Shown here one piece after another: positions 24,982 through 32,711 of a DNA stretch of 53,429 nt (its first letter is position 1; the number at the start of each line of letters is the position of its first letter). The position numbers and the translations under genes are program-made. The notes below the pieces were generated by a model. That model ran no database searches. It worked only from the letters and a program-made list of their open reading frames with translations, and was not told the DNA's origin. The stretch spans positions 1 through 53,429 of the forward strand of contig DRME01000110.1 of the NCBI GenBank assembly GCA_011375175.1. The letters run 5' to 3'. The DNA comes from Deltaproteobacteria bacterium (lineage in GTDB: Bacteria; Desulfobacterota; GWC2-55-46; DRME01).

Positions 24982-26340
24982 ATGGAACAGAAACCCAAGC
25001 TTCTCATCGTAGACGACGAAGAGTCCATCAGGACCCAGATGAAGTGGGCCCTCATAGACGACTACGACGTCTACCTGGCGGCCGACGCCGACAAGGCCAT
25101 GCAGCTCGTGCACGCCAAGAAGCCGCACCTCGTCACCCTCGACCTCGGTCTGCCGCCCACGCCAAGCGACCCACGCGAGGGCCTCGATCTCCTCGCAAAG
25201 ATACTCCACTTCGAGCCGGGCGCAAAGGTCATGGTCGTCACCGGCGACCCGGACAAGAAGACGGCCCTCGAGGCCGTAGCCCACGGCGCCCACGACTACT
25301 TCACAAAGCCCATCGACATAGAAGAGCTCAAGATGAGCCTGCGGCGCGCCCATTACATCTACACCCTCGAAGCCGAGCACAGGGCCATGAGCATTCGGCT
25401 CCAGCAACAGGGCTTCTCCGCGATCATAGGCTCCTGCAGGCCCATGCAGAAGATATTCGACGCCGTGCGCAAGGTGGCCACCACCGACGTTCCGGTGCTC
25501 GTCACCGGCGAGAGCGGAACGGGCAAGGAGCTCGTCGCCATGGCCATCCACAAGCAGAGCGCGAGGCAGGGCAAGCCCTTCGTACCCATAAACTGCGGCG
25601 CCATACCGGAGACGCTCATGGAGAGCGAACTCTTCGGCCACGAAAAGGGGGCCTTCACGGGCGCGCACGTCCAGCGCAAGGGCAAGGTCGAGCAGGCCGA
25701 CGGCGGCACCCTCTTCCTCGACGAGATAGGCGAGCTTGCGCCGGCCCTGCAGGTGAAGCTCCTGCGCTTTCTCCAGGACCACACCATCGAGCGCGTCGGA
25801 GGCCGCAGGACCATAGAGGTGGACGTGCGCATAATAGCGGCGACCAACAAGGACCTTGTGCGACTGATCGAAGAGGGCCTCTTCCGTGAGGACCTCTACT
25901 ACAGGCTCGCCGTGGTCAACATCGAGCTTCCGCCGCTGCGCGAGCGCGGCGAGGACAAGGTACTGCTGGCCAAGAGTTTCCTCCAGAAGTTCGGCGACAG
26001 CCGGGCGGGCCCCCGCCATCTCTCGCGCGAGGCCGTGGAGGCCATCAACGCCCACGACTGGCCCGGCAACGTGCGGGAGCTGGAGAACAGGATGCGCCGG
26101 GCCATAACCCTTGCCGAGGGACCGTCCATCACGCCCTCGGACCTCGGCCTCGAGGAGACGGCCGGCACGGCCATGCGGCTCGACCTCAGGAAGGCGCGCG
26201 AGGAACTGGAGACGAGGTACGTCAACATGGCCCTCGTAAAACACAACGGCAACATCACAAAGGCGGCCGAGGAGCTGGGGCTTACGAGACCGACGCTCCA
26301 CAGCATGATGAAGAAGTACGGGATCGTCACGCAGCGCTGA
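24982..26340 (+). CDS. prsR: PEP-CTERM-box sigma54-dependent response regulator PrsR
   Basis: PrsR activates sigma54 promoters after phosphorylation by PrsK. At 452 residues it has three parts. The receiver domain (LLIVDDEES; acceptor Asp in LVTLDLGLPP, followed by the slightly extended loop typical of PrsR) comes first. The AAA+ domain has Walker A GESGTGKE and the sigma54-contacting loop GAFTGA. The C-terminal Fis-type helix-turn-helix reads ITKAAEELGLTRPTLHSMM. I chose the ATG at 24982 (MEQKPKLLIVDDEE); the frame opens further upstream inside prsK but with unlike sequence. The downstream PEP-CTERM gene at 27767 has a sigma54-type promoter and is the obvious candidate target. Confidence 0.93.
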   Translation: MEQKPKLLIVDDEESIRTQMKWALIDDYDVYLAADADKAMQLVHAKKPHLVTLDLGLPPTPSDPREGLDLLAKILHFEPGAKVMVVTGDPDKKTALEAVAHGAHDYFTKPIDIEELKMSLRRAHYIYTLEAEHRAMSIRLQQQGFSAIIGSCRPMQKIFDAVRKVATTDVPVLVTGESGTGKELVAMAIHKQSARQGKPFVPINCGAIPETLMESELFGHEKGAFTGAHVQRKGKVEQADGGTLFLDEIGELAPALQVKLLRFLQDHTIERVGGRRTIEVDVRIIAATNKDLVRLIEEGLFREDLYYRLAVVNIELPPLRERGEDKVLLAKSFLQKFGDSRAGPRHLSREAVEAINAHDWPGNVRELENRMRRAITLAEGPSITPSDLGLEETAGTAMRLDLRKAREELETRYVNMALVKHNGNITKAAEELGLTRPTLHSMMKKYGIVTQR

Positions 26341-26363
26341 CGCGAGGTCCCGGACCGGCGCCG

Positions 26364-26396
26364 GGGCGGGCTCCCCCTCCCCGCGGGAGCCCGCCC
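26364..26396 (+). terminator. Strong GC hairpin after prsR
   Basis: GGGCGGGCTCCC (26364-26375) pairs perfectly with GGGAGCCCGCCC (26385-26396) over a 9-nt loop. No T tract follows, so it may be a factor-assisted terminator or mRNA 3' stabiliser between prsR and the epimerase gene. Confidence 0.5.
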
Positions 26397-26443
26397 GGCG
26401 GCCACACACAAAGGCAACCCGGCAGGGTGCTTCGAGGGAGAAG

Positions 26444-27385
26444 ATGAAGAGATTTCTCGTAACGGGAGGTGCTGGCTTCATAGGTTCCAACCTCTGTGAG
26501 ATGTTGACGGGCGGAGGCCACCGCGTCCGGGTCCTGGACAACCTCTTCTCGGGCAAGAGGGAGAACCTCGCCGCAGTGGCCGACTCCATCGAGTTCATGG
26601 AGGGCGACATACGAGACGAAAGGGCGCTGAAGGAGGCGATGGAAGGGATCGACTACTGCATCCACCTCGCCGCCATAGGGTCGGTGCCCCTCTCGGTGGA
26701 AGACCCGGCGACGACCCACGAGGTCAACGCCACCGGCACGCTCAACGTCCTGAGGGCGGCGCTCGCCGCGGGCGTGAGGAAGGTCGTCTACGCCTCCACA
26801 TGCGCCGTATACGGCGACGACCCGAGGCTTCCGAAGACCGAGGAGATGACGCCCACGCCCAAGACCCCCTACGCGACCACCAAGCTCATGGGCGAGCACT
26901 ACTGCGCCAACTTCAGCGACCTCTACGGCCTCTCCACCACCTCGTTCCGCTACTTCAACGTCTACGGCCGCCGCCAGGACCCGGCCTCCCACTACGCCGC
27001 CGTCATACCGAAGTTCATAACGGCGCTCCTCAAGGGGGAGGCGCCGGTCATCTTCGGCGACGGCGAACAGAGCAGGGACTTCATATACGTGGACGACCTC
27101 AATCGCGCCAACATGCTCGCCGCCATGGCCGAAGAAGAAAGCGGCCAGGTGTACAACCTCGGAACCGGCCGCAGCGTCACCGTGAACGAGCTCTTCACCG
27201 TAATCCGCAACTGCGCGGGCCGCCTCGATATCGAGCCGGTCTACGGCGAGGAGCGCAAGGGCGACATAAAACACTCCCGCTCCGACATCTCGAAGGTCAG
27301 AGGGCGGCTGGGCTTCAATCCCCGCTTCGACATGGAGCGGGGCCTCGCCGAGACGGTGCGCTACTACGAGGAGACGGCCCCGTAG
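26444..27385 (+). CDS. NAD-dependent nucleotide-sugar epimerase
   Basis: This is an extended short-chain dehydrogenase/reductase that likely acts on UDP-sugars for surface polysaccharide. The 313 residues have the NAD motif VTGGAGFIGSNLCEML at the N-terminus. The catalytic serine/threonine region is VVYASTCAVYGDDP, with YATTK as YxxxK. Substrate-binding segments RYFNVYGRRQDP and SRDFIYVDDL follow. AAIGSVPLSVEDP resembles WbpP/TviC-type UDP-N-acetylglucosamine 4-epimerases, but UDP-glucose 4-epimerase activity cannot be excluded. ATG 26444 has GAGGGAGAAG upstream. Its place between prsR and a PEP-CTERM gene fits the known link of that system with exopolysaccharide. Confidence 0.85.
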   Translation: MKRFLVTGGAGFIGSNLCEMLTGGGHRVRVLDNLFSGKRENLAAVADSIEFMEGDIRDERALKEAMEGIDYCIHLAAIGSVPLSVEDPATTHEVNATGTLNVLRAALAAGVRKVVYASTCAVYGDDPRLPKTEEMTPTPKTPYATTKLMGEHYCANFSDLYGLSTTSFRYFNVYGRRQDPASHYAAVIPKFITALLKGEAPVIFGDGEQSRDFIYVDDLNRANMLAAMAEEESGQVYNLGTGRSVTVNELFTVIRNCAGRLDIEPVYGEERKGDIKHSRSDISKVRGRLGFNPRFDMERGLAETVRYYEETAP

Positions 27386-27497
27386 GACGGCCCTTGTTCC
27401 CCGCCGCCGCTCTCGTCGCCGCCTTCATCGGGAAGCTTCCCTGCGGGCCATGAGGGGGGAGCGGCCCGACGTATGCTTTCTTTACACCGGGACGATC

Positions 27498-27635
27498 TCA
27501 ACAATCCTCATATATTACGGTATGTTACCGCCAAACGCCCCCTCTCGGCATCCTCATCCCCGTCAGCTATTGTTGACACTTTTTCCCCTCCCCAGCGATC
27601 TTCAATAAATAGTAATGTAAATTCAACACGTTGAA
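27498..27635 (+). promoter_or_regulatory. Candidate activator half-sites upstream of the sigma54 promoter
   Basis: Three related sites occur: TCAACAAT (27498-27505), its exact inverse ATTGTTGA (27569-27576), and the palindrome TTCAAC-AC-GTTGAA (27622-27635). A separate palindrome CGGTA-TGT-TACCG lies at 27518-27530. PrsR is a natural candidate binder of the CAAC/GTTG sites. No experiment is implied. Confidence 0.35.
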
Positions 27636-27639
27636 ACTC

Positions 27640-27655
27640 CGGTACGTTAATTGCA
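27640..27655 (+). promoter_or_regulatory. Sigma54-type -24/-12 promoter of the PEP-CTERM gene
   Basis: CGGTACG-TTAA-TTGCA follows the sigma54 pattern TGGCACG-N4-TTGCW. The essential GG (27641-27642) and GC (27653-27654) are correctly spaced; only the first and fourth bases differ. The start would be near 27666, about 100 nt before the ATG. Confidence 0.65.
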
Positions 27656-27766
27656 TATCTAAAAATGGCAGGACGCAGGGAGTCTCCGCCACTTCGAGCA
27701 ACGGTAGGGGACTGACCGACGGAACGGACGATACGTGCGAGCGGAGAACTACGGAAAGGAGTTGAC

Positions 27767-28408
27767 ATGAACAGCCTCAAACGAATCATAGCGGCAGCGG
27801 CCGTCTTCGCCGCCGTCGTACTCACAGCCGGCAAGGCATCGGCCCTCGTGCTGCTGAGCGACGGCTTCGAGACGGAGACGACGTTCTCCTGGCAGCCAGC
27901 CTTCATGAACTTCAACAACTGGGACGTGACCAGCGGCACGGTCGACATCATAAGCGAGTGGTCGTATTGGAACTGGTTCCCCGGCTACGGCTACTACGTG
28001 GACCTCGACGGCAGCTCTTACAAGGCCGGCACCCTCACGTCGAAGACCAACTTTTCACTGACGCCCGGCGTATATACCCTCTCCTTCGACCTCGCCGGCA
28101 GCCAGAGGAAGATTCCCTCTACGGATACAGTGACGGTGAGCCTCGGATCGGTATTCAGCCAGACCTACACCCTCCCGTCGACAGCACCGATGTCCACCTA
28201 CAGCTACAGCATCACCGTAACCTCGCCCACCACGGGCCACATCTCCTTCAGCCACGCAGGCGGCGACAACGTGGGCATCATACTGGACAACGTGCTCTTC
28301 GAGAAGATGGCCGCCAGCGTTCCCGAGCCCTCCACCCTCCTTCTGACCGCTTCCGCGGCGGCGGGATGGCTTTTTGCGAGACGCCGCCACGGCGGCTCGC
28401 CGCTCTGA
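27767..28408 (+). CDS. PEP-CTERM sorting-signal surface protein
   Basis: This is an exported protein destined for exosortase processing. The 213 residues start with a signal peptide (LKRIIAAAAVFAAVVLTAGK, cleaved after ASA). The mature part is a beta-rich, carbohydrate-binding-like domain with FDLAGSQRK and HISFSHAGGDNVGIILDN. It ends in the tripartite PEP-CTERM tail: VPEPS, a hydrophobic span (TLLLTASAAAGWLFA) and ARRRHGG. The ATG at 27767 has AAAGGAG 5 nt upstream. A strong terminator follows. The nearby PrsK/PrsR pair and sigma54 promoter suggest direct control. The biological role is unknown. Confidence 0.92.
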   Translation: MNSLKRIIAAAAVFAAVVLTAGKASALVLLSDGFETETTFSWQPAFMNFNNWDVTSGTVDIISEWSYWNWFPGYGYYVDLDGSSYKAGTLTSKTNFSLTPGVYTLSFDLAGSQRKIPSTDTVTVSLGSVFSQTYTLPSTAPMSTYSYSITVTSPTTGHISFSHAGGDNVGIILDNVLFEKMAASVPEPSTLLLTASAAAGWLFARRRHGGSPL

Positions 28409-28433
28409 GAAGAGACCGGGCGCAAGCGCAGGC

Positions 28434-28469
28434 AAAAAGGCCCCGCTCCGGGACGGAGGGGGCCTTTTT
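28434..28469 (+). terminator. Intrinsic terminator after the PEP-CTERM gene
   Basis: AAAAAGGCCCC (28434-28444) pairs with GGGGCCTTTTT (28459-28469); the second arm supplies the T run. It separates this gene from the helicase gene. Confidence 0.88.
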
Positions 28470-28479
28470 CTTTGGGGCC

Positions 28480-28508
28480 TCGACCTCTTGTCCCCTCCGT
28501 GTTAACAT
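28480..28508 (+). promoter_or_regulatory. Weak candidate promoter of the helicase gene
   Basis: TCGACC (28480-28485) and TAACAT (28503-28508) have a 17-bp spacer, each matching 4 of 6. The start would fall at about 28515, directly at the ATG, with no ribosome-binding site visible, so this would be another leaderless mRNA. Confidence 0.3.
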
Positions 28509-28515
28509 AACGGTC

Positions 28516-31074
28516 ATGGCTCCCACCATCGACTCGCTCATAAGCCCGGACGCCGCCGAGCGGCTGCGCCGTGAGATCGCGTCGGTCTCGGGCAACGAGG
28601 TCTTCTTCGAGGGCTCGGTCGAGGACGGCGTGGTCACGGCCGTGAGGCCCCTTGCGCGGGGCAACGGCCGGGCCGTGCCCGCCGCGGCCGCCACGGTGCG
28701 CCCCGGCTCTGTGGTCATCCACAACCATCCCGGCGGTACGCTCACCCCGTCGGAGGCCGACATCGAGGTGGCGTCGCGGCTCGCCGAACGGGCCGTGGGC
28801 TTCTACATCATCGACAACGACGCCTCCCGTGTCTACGTCGTCGTCGAGGCGGCGGCGCAAGGCAGGCCGCGGCCCGTCGAGGCGGCGGAGCTGAAGGCCG
28901 TGCTCGGCCCCGGCGGGGCCGTGGCCCGGACCCTCGAGGGCTACGAGCACCGCCCCCAACAACTCTCCATGGCCGCCGCAACGGCAGCCGCCTTCGGCTC
29001 GGACGCCGCGGCCCTCATAGAGGCGGCCACAGGCGTGGGCAAGAGCTTCGGCTACCTCGTCCCCTCCATCATCTGGGCAACGGAGAACAAGGAGCAGGTC
29101 GTCGTATCGACGAACACCATAAACCTCCAGGAGCAGCTCATAGGCAGGGACCTGCCGCTGCTGGAGTCGGCCATGCCGGGCTCCTTCAGCTACGTGCTCG
29201 CCAAGGGCAGATCGAACTACGTCTGCCTGCGCAAGGCCGCCGAGCTCGAGGCCGCTCCCCAGTTCTTCGAAGACACGGCCGGCCTCGAAGGGCTCTTGCG
29301 ATGGATCTCGCGCACCAGGGACGGAAGCCTCACGGAGCTGCCATTCACGCCCGAGCCCGCGCTCTGGGACGCCGTGGCCTCGGAGACCGACACCTGTCTC
29401 AAGCTGCGCTGCCGCCACTACCGCCGCTGTTTCTTCTACGAGGCCCGCCGCGCCGCGGCGGCCGCCGACATCGTGGTGGTGAACCACCACCTCCTCTTCG
29501 CGGACCTGGCCATAAAGCACGCCCGCGGCACCTTCGCCGAGGCCGGGGCCCTGCCGCCCTTCGAAAGACTCGTCATAGACGAGGCCCACCGCATCGAGGA
29601 GATCGCAACCGAGCACTTCGGCGAGAGCGTGGGCGGCGCGGCCGTGGCCCGCGCAACGGGCAGACTCGTGTCGGCCCGGAACCCGAAAAAGGGTCTCATC
29701 GCCCTCTTCTGCGCAAAGCTGCGGCGCTGGCTGGAGATGCCGGAGCTCTCGGCGCTGCTCGCCTCGCTCGCCGACGAGACGGCTCCGCTCGTTGAACAAG
29801 CTCGCCTTGCCGGGGCCGAGGCCTTCGCCCTCCTCCACCACTTCGCCCTCTCTCTCGACACCGAGGGAAGCGGACGCACGAGGCTGCGCCTGACCGGGGA
29901 GCTGCGCTCGCGGGCGGGGTGGGACGACGTGGAGGAGGCGCTGGGGCGGTGTTCCGCCCTTCTCAAGAGACTCTCCCGCGAACTCAAGAGCGCGGCCAGG
30001 ACCACGGCAAAGGCCGCCGAGGAACGCAGGGAGCTCGACGAGGAGCTGGGCTCCATGGAGGTCGAGGTCTCGGCCATGGCCTCGCGCACGGCCGCCCTCG
30101 CCGCGGCCGTGGAGGCGGCGCTCGGCCCGTGCCCGGAAGGGTACGTGCAGTGGATCGAGGCGACGGCTCCGGCAAGGGGCCCTGTTCCGAGGGCGCGGCT
30201 CAACGTATCGCCCGTGGACGTGGGCTCCGCCCTGCGCGAGGCCCTCTTCGACACCATGCGCTCGGTCGTCATGACGTCGGCCACGCTCACCGTGAAGGGC
30301 GGCTTCGAGTACACGGCCCGGCGGCTGGGACTGGACCGCTGCGGCGGACGCCGGACGGTGGAGGAGCGCTTCGACTCGCCCTTCGACTACGAGCGAAACG
30401 TCCTCCTCGCCGCGGCGACCGACATGGCCGACCCGCGGGACGAGGACTATGCCGGCGCCCTCGCCGCCGCGCTCGCTCCCCTAATTCGAGCCTCCGGCGG
30501 AGGCGCGCTCGTGCTCTTCACATCGCACGCCCTCCTCGACGAGACCTACTCGGCGCTCGAAAGGACCTCGGCCGGAGAGTTCACGCTGCTGCGCCAGGGC
30601 GCCCGGCCCCAGCGCCGGCTGATCGAAAGATTCAGAAGGGAGATCGACTCGGTGCTCCTGGCCACGTCGTCCTTCTGGGAGGGAGTAGACGTGCCCGGTC
30701 CCTCGCTGCGTCACGTCATCATAACGCGCCTGCCCTTCGAGGTCCCCGACGACCCGGTCTTCCAGGCGCGCTGCGAGATGCTCGCCGGGGCCGGCAAAGA
30801 CCCCTTCGTCCACTACATGCTCCCCAGGGCGGTCCTGCGGCTTCGCCAAGGCTTCGGCAGGCTCGTCCGCTGCCGCACCGACCGCGGTGTCGTGACCATC
30901 CTGGACAGCAGGCTCGCCTCCAGGAGCTACGGCAGGGCCTTCACGGCATCGCTGCCGCGATGCAGGAGGGCCTTCGGCCCCATCGAACGGATCGAAGCGG
31001 AGATCAGGGCCTTCTTCGACCGGCCTTCCCGCACAGAGCGGCGGACCTGCCGTCACGACGGGCAAGGAGGTTGA
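28516..31074 (+). CDS. DinG/XPD-like Fe-S DNA helicase fused to an N-terminal JAB/JAMM domain
   Basis: This is an ATP-driven 5'-3' DNA helicase of the DinG/YoaA/XPD group, likely in repair or R-loop removal. In the 852-residue protein, residues 1-~130 carry a JAMM metal motif: Glu28 or 32, H69-N-H71-P-G-G, and S79-E-A-D82, like the RadC family. The helicase follows: Walker A EAATGVGKSFGYLVP, four spaced cysteines for a 4Fe-4S cluster (YVCLRK, then TCLKLRCRHYRRCFFY), DEAH box LVIDEAHRIEE, and C-terminal motifs VLFTSHALLDETY and RLRQGFGRLVR. The ATG at 28516 lacks a ribosome-binding site; a GTG four codons upstream (28501) is an alternative. The B1 hairpin element lies about 70 bp beyond its stop. 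The helicase call is firm; the role of the JAMM domain is not known. Confidence 0.88.
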   Translation: MAPTIDSLISPDAAERLRREIASVSGNEVFFEGSVEDGVVTAVRPLARGNGRAVPAAAATVRPGSVVIHNHPGGTLTPSEADIEVASRLAERAVGFYIIDNDASRVYVVVEAAAQGRPRPVEAAELKAVLGPGGAVARTLEGYEHRPQQLSMAAATAAAFGSDAAALIEAATGVGKSFGYLVPSIIWATENKEQVVVSTNTINLQEQLIGRDLPLLESAMPGSFSYVLAKGRSNYVCLRKAAELEAAPQFFEDTAGLEGLLRWISRTRDGSLTELPFTPEPALWDAVASETDTCLKLRCRHYRRCFFYEARRAAAAADIVVVNHHLLFADLAIKHARGTFAEAGALPPFERLVIDEAHRIEEIATEHFGESVGGAAVARATGRLVSARNPKKGLIALFCAKLRRWLEMPELSALLASLADETAPLVEQARLAGAEAFALLHHFALSLDTEGSGRTRLRLTGELRSRAGWDDVEEALGRCSALLKRLSRELKSAARTTAKAAEERRELDEELGSMEVEVSAMASRTAALAAAVEAALGPCPEGYVQWIEATAPARGPVPRARLNVSPVDVGSALREALFDTMRSVVMTSATLTVKGGFEYTARRLGLDRCGGRRTVEERFDSPFDYERNVLLAAATDMADPRDEDYAGALAAALAPLIRASGGGALVLFTSHALLDETYSALERTSAGEFTLLRQGARPQRRLIERFRREIDSVLLATSSFWEGVDVPGPSLRHVIITRLPFEVPDDPVFQARCEMLAGAGKDPFVHYMLPRAVLRLRQGFGRLVRCRTDRGVVTILDSRLASRSYGRAFTASLPRCRRAFGPIERIEAEIRAFFDRPSRTERRTCRHDGQGG

Positions 31075-31144
31075 GGGCCTCTTCCCCCTCCCCCGGCAAG
31101 ACCTTCGGAAGAAGAGACAAGGACTCCCTCATATTCGGACAGGC

Positions 31145-31226
31145 CCTGCGGCCCCCGGCAGGTTCGGACCGCGCCATGCGGGGTCTCTTTACGCCTTTGC
31201 GGTCCGAACCCGCCGGGGGCCGCAGG
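31145..31226 (+). repeat. Family B hairpin element, copy B1
   Basis: Arms at 31145-31172 and 31199-31226 (28 nt, one mismatch) close a 26-nt loop starting GCCATGCGGGG and ending TTACGCCTTT. The loop can form an inner GCG-rich stem with CGCC. The upstream flank CCCTCATATTCGGAC resembles the flanks of B2 and B4. It lies between the helicase gene and element A4. Confidence 0.85.
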
Positions 31227-31321
31227 ACAGGCATGCCTCCAGGGTCCCCCTGACGGCGCTCCAAAAAACGCTTCGGCGACCGCTGAAACCGAAACCCGAA
31301 AGGAAATGCCCGCCTGCACTA

Positions 31322-31349
31322 TTGACAGCGCTCCGTCCGCTGGTATATC
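31322..31349 (+). promoter_or_regulatory. Candidate promoter of hisIE
   Basis: TTGACA (31322-31327) and TATATC (31344-31349) have a 16-bp spacer. The start would be near 31356, at the first bases of element A4. Confidence 0.5.
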
Positions 31350-31352
31350 CTT

Positions 31353-31540
31353 AGAAAAGTTCTGCTTAATTACTCTGGGGGAAACTTTCTGTAGAAAGTT
31401 TCCCCCAGACCCCCTTCAAAGACTTTCAATCCGAGTTGGTTTCCCGCTGTTTTGCCTGGCAAAACAGCGGGAAACCAACTCGCGTTGAAAGTTTTTGGAG
31501 GGAGTCTGAGGGAACCTTTTTACAAAAAGGTTCCCTCAGT
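31353..31540 (-). repeat. Family A element, copy A4, in the hisIE leader
   Basis: It lies in opposite orientation to A1: terminal repeat, H3, H2 (second sequence type, perfect 25-nt arms at 31432-31456 and 31458-31482), then H1. H2 differs from that of A5 by one C-G pair swapped to G-C. It ends 25 bp before the hisIE ATG. Confidence 0.92.
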
Positions 31541-31565
31541 CACGGGGAGGTTGCGGGTCGGGACG

Positions 31566-32261
31566 ATGGAGGGTGATATAGGGAGGGGTGTTGACCTCAA
31601 GGAGATAAGGTTCGACGAGCGCGGGCTTGTTGCGGCCGTGGCGCAGGACGCCGTCACCGGCGAGGTCCTCATGGTGGCATGGATGAACGCCGAGGCCGTG
31701 GAGAAGACGCTTTCAAGCGGCAAGGCCCACTATTACAGCCGCTCGCGCCGAAGGCTGTGGCTCAAGGGCGAGACGTCGGGCAATTTCCAGTACGTCCGGT
31801 CGGTCTTCTACGACTGCGACGGCGACACTCTGCTGCTCAGGGTCGATCCCGCTGGGCCGGCATGCCATACAGGCGAGCGCACGTGTTTTTATCGGACCCT
31901 CAAGGACGGAGGCGGGGGGGACGGCGGGGGCGGCGAAGCGACGAGCCGCATAATAGACGAGCTCTACGGGGTGGTCGCCTCGCGCAAGGGAGCAGACGCC
32001 GCCAGCTCCTACACGGCCTCGCTCTACGCGGGCGGTCTCGCCAGGATAAACTCGAAGGTCGAGGAAGAGGCGGCCGAGCTCGTCGAGGCCGCAGCGCAAA
32101 AGGGTGACGACCAGGTGGTCCACGAGCTCTGCGACCTCTGGTTCCACACGCTCGTACTCCTTGCACACAGGGACATCGCCGTCAAGCGGGTCTACGACGA
32201 GCTTGCAAGACGTTTCGGGACCTCGGGCATAGAGGAAAAAAAAGCGAGAAAGAGAGGTTGA
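31566..32261 (+). CDS. hisIE: Bifunctional phosphoribosyl-AMP cyclohydrolase / phosphoribosyl-ATP pyrophosphatase
   Basis: This enzyme performs steps 2 and 3 of histidine biosynthesis. The 231-residue fusion has HisI first ([36 protein letters not shown], with metal ligands in [10 protein letters not shown] and [10 protein letters not shown]). A glycine-rich linker follows, then HisE ([16 protein letters not shown] and [19 protein letters not shown]). The ATG at 31566 is preceded by a GGGAGG about 20 nt upstream, so the start is not certain; a downstream ATG at 31674 would lose conserved sequence. Other his genes are not in the window. The HIT gene follows 6 bp later. Confidence 0.94.
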   Translation: MEGDIGRGVDLKEIRFDERGLVAAVAQDAVTGEVLMVAWMNAEAVEKTLSSGKAHYYSRSRRRLWLKGETSGNFQYVRSVFYDCDGDTLLLRVDPAGPACHTGERTCFYRTLKDGGGGDGGGGEATSRIIDELYGVVASRKGADAASSYTASLYAGGLARINSKVEEEAAELVEAAAQKGDDQVVHELCDLWFHTLVLLAHRDIAVKRVYDELARRFGTSGIEEKKARKRG

Positions 32262-32267
32262 AGCCCC

Positions 32268-32603
32268 ATGGACTGCATTTTCTGCAAGATAGCCGCCAAA
32301 GAGATGAGCTCCACGATCATAGACGAAACGGACGACATGATCGTCGTCCAGGACATAAACCCGCAGGCCCCGACCCACGTTCTCGTCATACCGAAGACCC
32401 ACTACTCCACGCTGCTCGACTGTGAAGACCGCTCGCTTCTCGGCGAGATGCTCAAGACGGCCTCCCGCGTGGCCCGCGATCTCGGCATCGACGAGCGGGG
32501 TTTCCGCGTGGTGGTCAACACCAACGACGAAGGCGGCCAGACGGTGCGTCACCTCCATATGCACGTGCTGGCCGGCAGGCCTCTCTCCGGCAACATGGGC
32601 TGA
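32268..32603 (+). CDS. HIT-family nucleotide hydrolase (HinT-like)
   Basis: This is a purine nucleoside phosphoramidase-type protein, homodimeric and cytosolic. The 111 residues contain the N-terminal CIFCKIAAKEM (zinc-type cysteines), PTHVLVIPKTHYSTL, and the histidine triad HLHMH near the C-terminus, in the arrangement typical of HinT. The length is normal. It is co-transcribed with hisIE (6-bp gap) and followed by a strong hairpin terminator. Confidence 0.94.
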   Translation: MDCIFCKIAAKEMSSTIIDETDDMIVVQDINPQAPTHVLVIPKTHYSTLLDCEDRSLLGEMLKTASRVARDLGIDERGFRVVVNTNDEGGQTVRHLHMHVLAGRPLSGNMG

Positions 32604-32646
32604 CGCCGCTTCTCGTCGACGGCGGGCTCCGCCGCCGGCCGACGAC

Positions 32647-32686
32647 AAAAGAGCCGCCGCACCCTCGCTGGTGCGGCGGCTCTTTT
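32647..32686. terminator. Bidirectional terminator between HIT and propeller genes
   Basis: Perfect 17-bp arms at 32647-32663 and 32670-32686, with a GAGCCGCCGCACC core and A/T-rich ends, give a T run on each strand. It serves the convergent HIT (plus) and propeller (minus) genes. Confidence 0.92.
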
Positions 32687-32711
32687 TGTCTCCGCCTGCG
32701 ACGACCGGGCT

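Noticed and set aside
26341-26443. Sigma54 promoter for the epimerase gene (GGCAGGGTGC)
   Set aside because: The GG and GC are only 6 bp apart; the spacing required is 10 bp.
27480-27766. Cyclic di-GMP (GEMM) riboswitch before the PEP-CTERM gene
   Set aside because: GGACGCAGGG resembles one GEMM segment, but the paired helices and tetraloop/receptor are missing.
31074-31320. Small gene after the helicase (86-88 residue minus-strand ORFs)
   Set aside because: They span the B1 hairpin, and the arms create the open frames; there is no ribosome-binding site or coding character.
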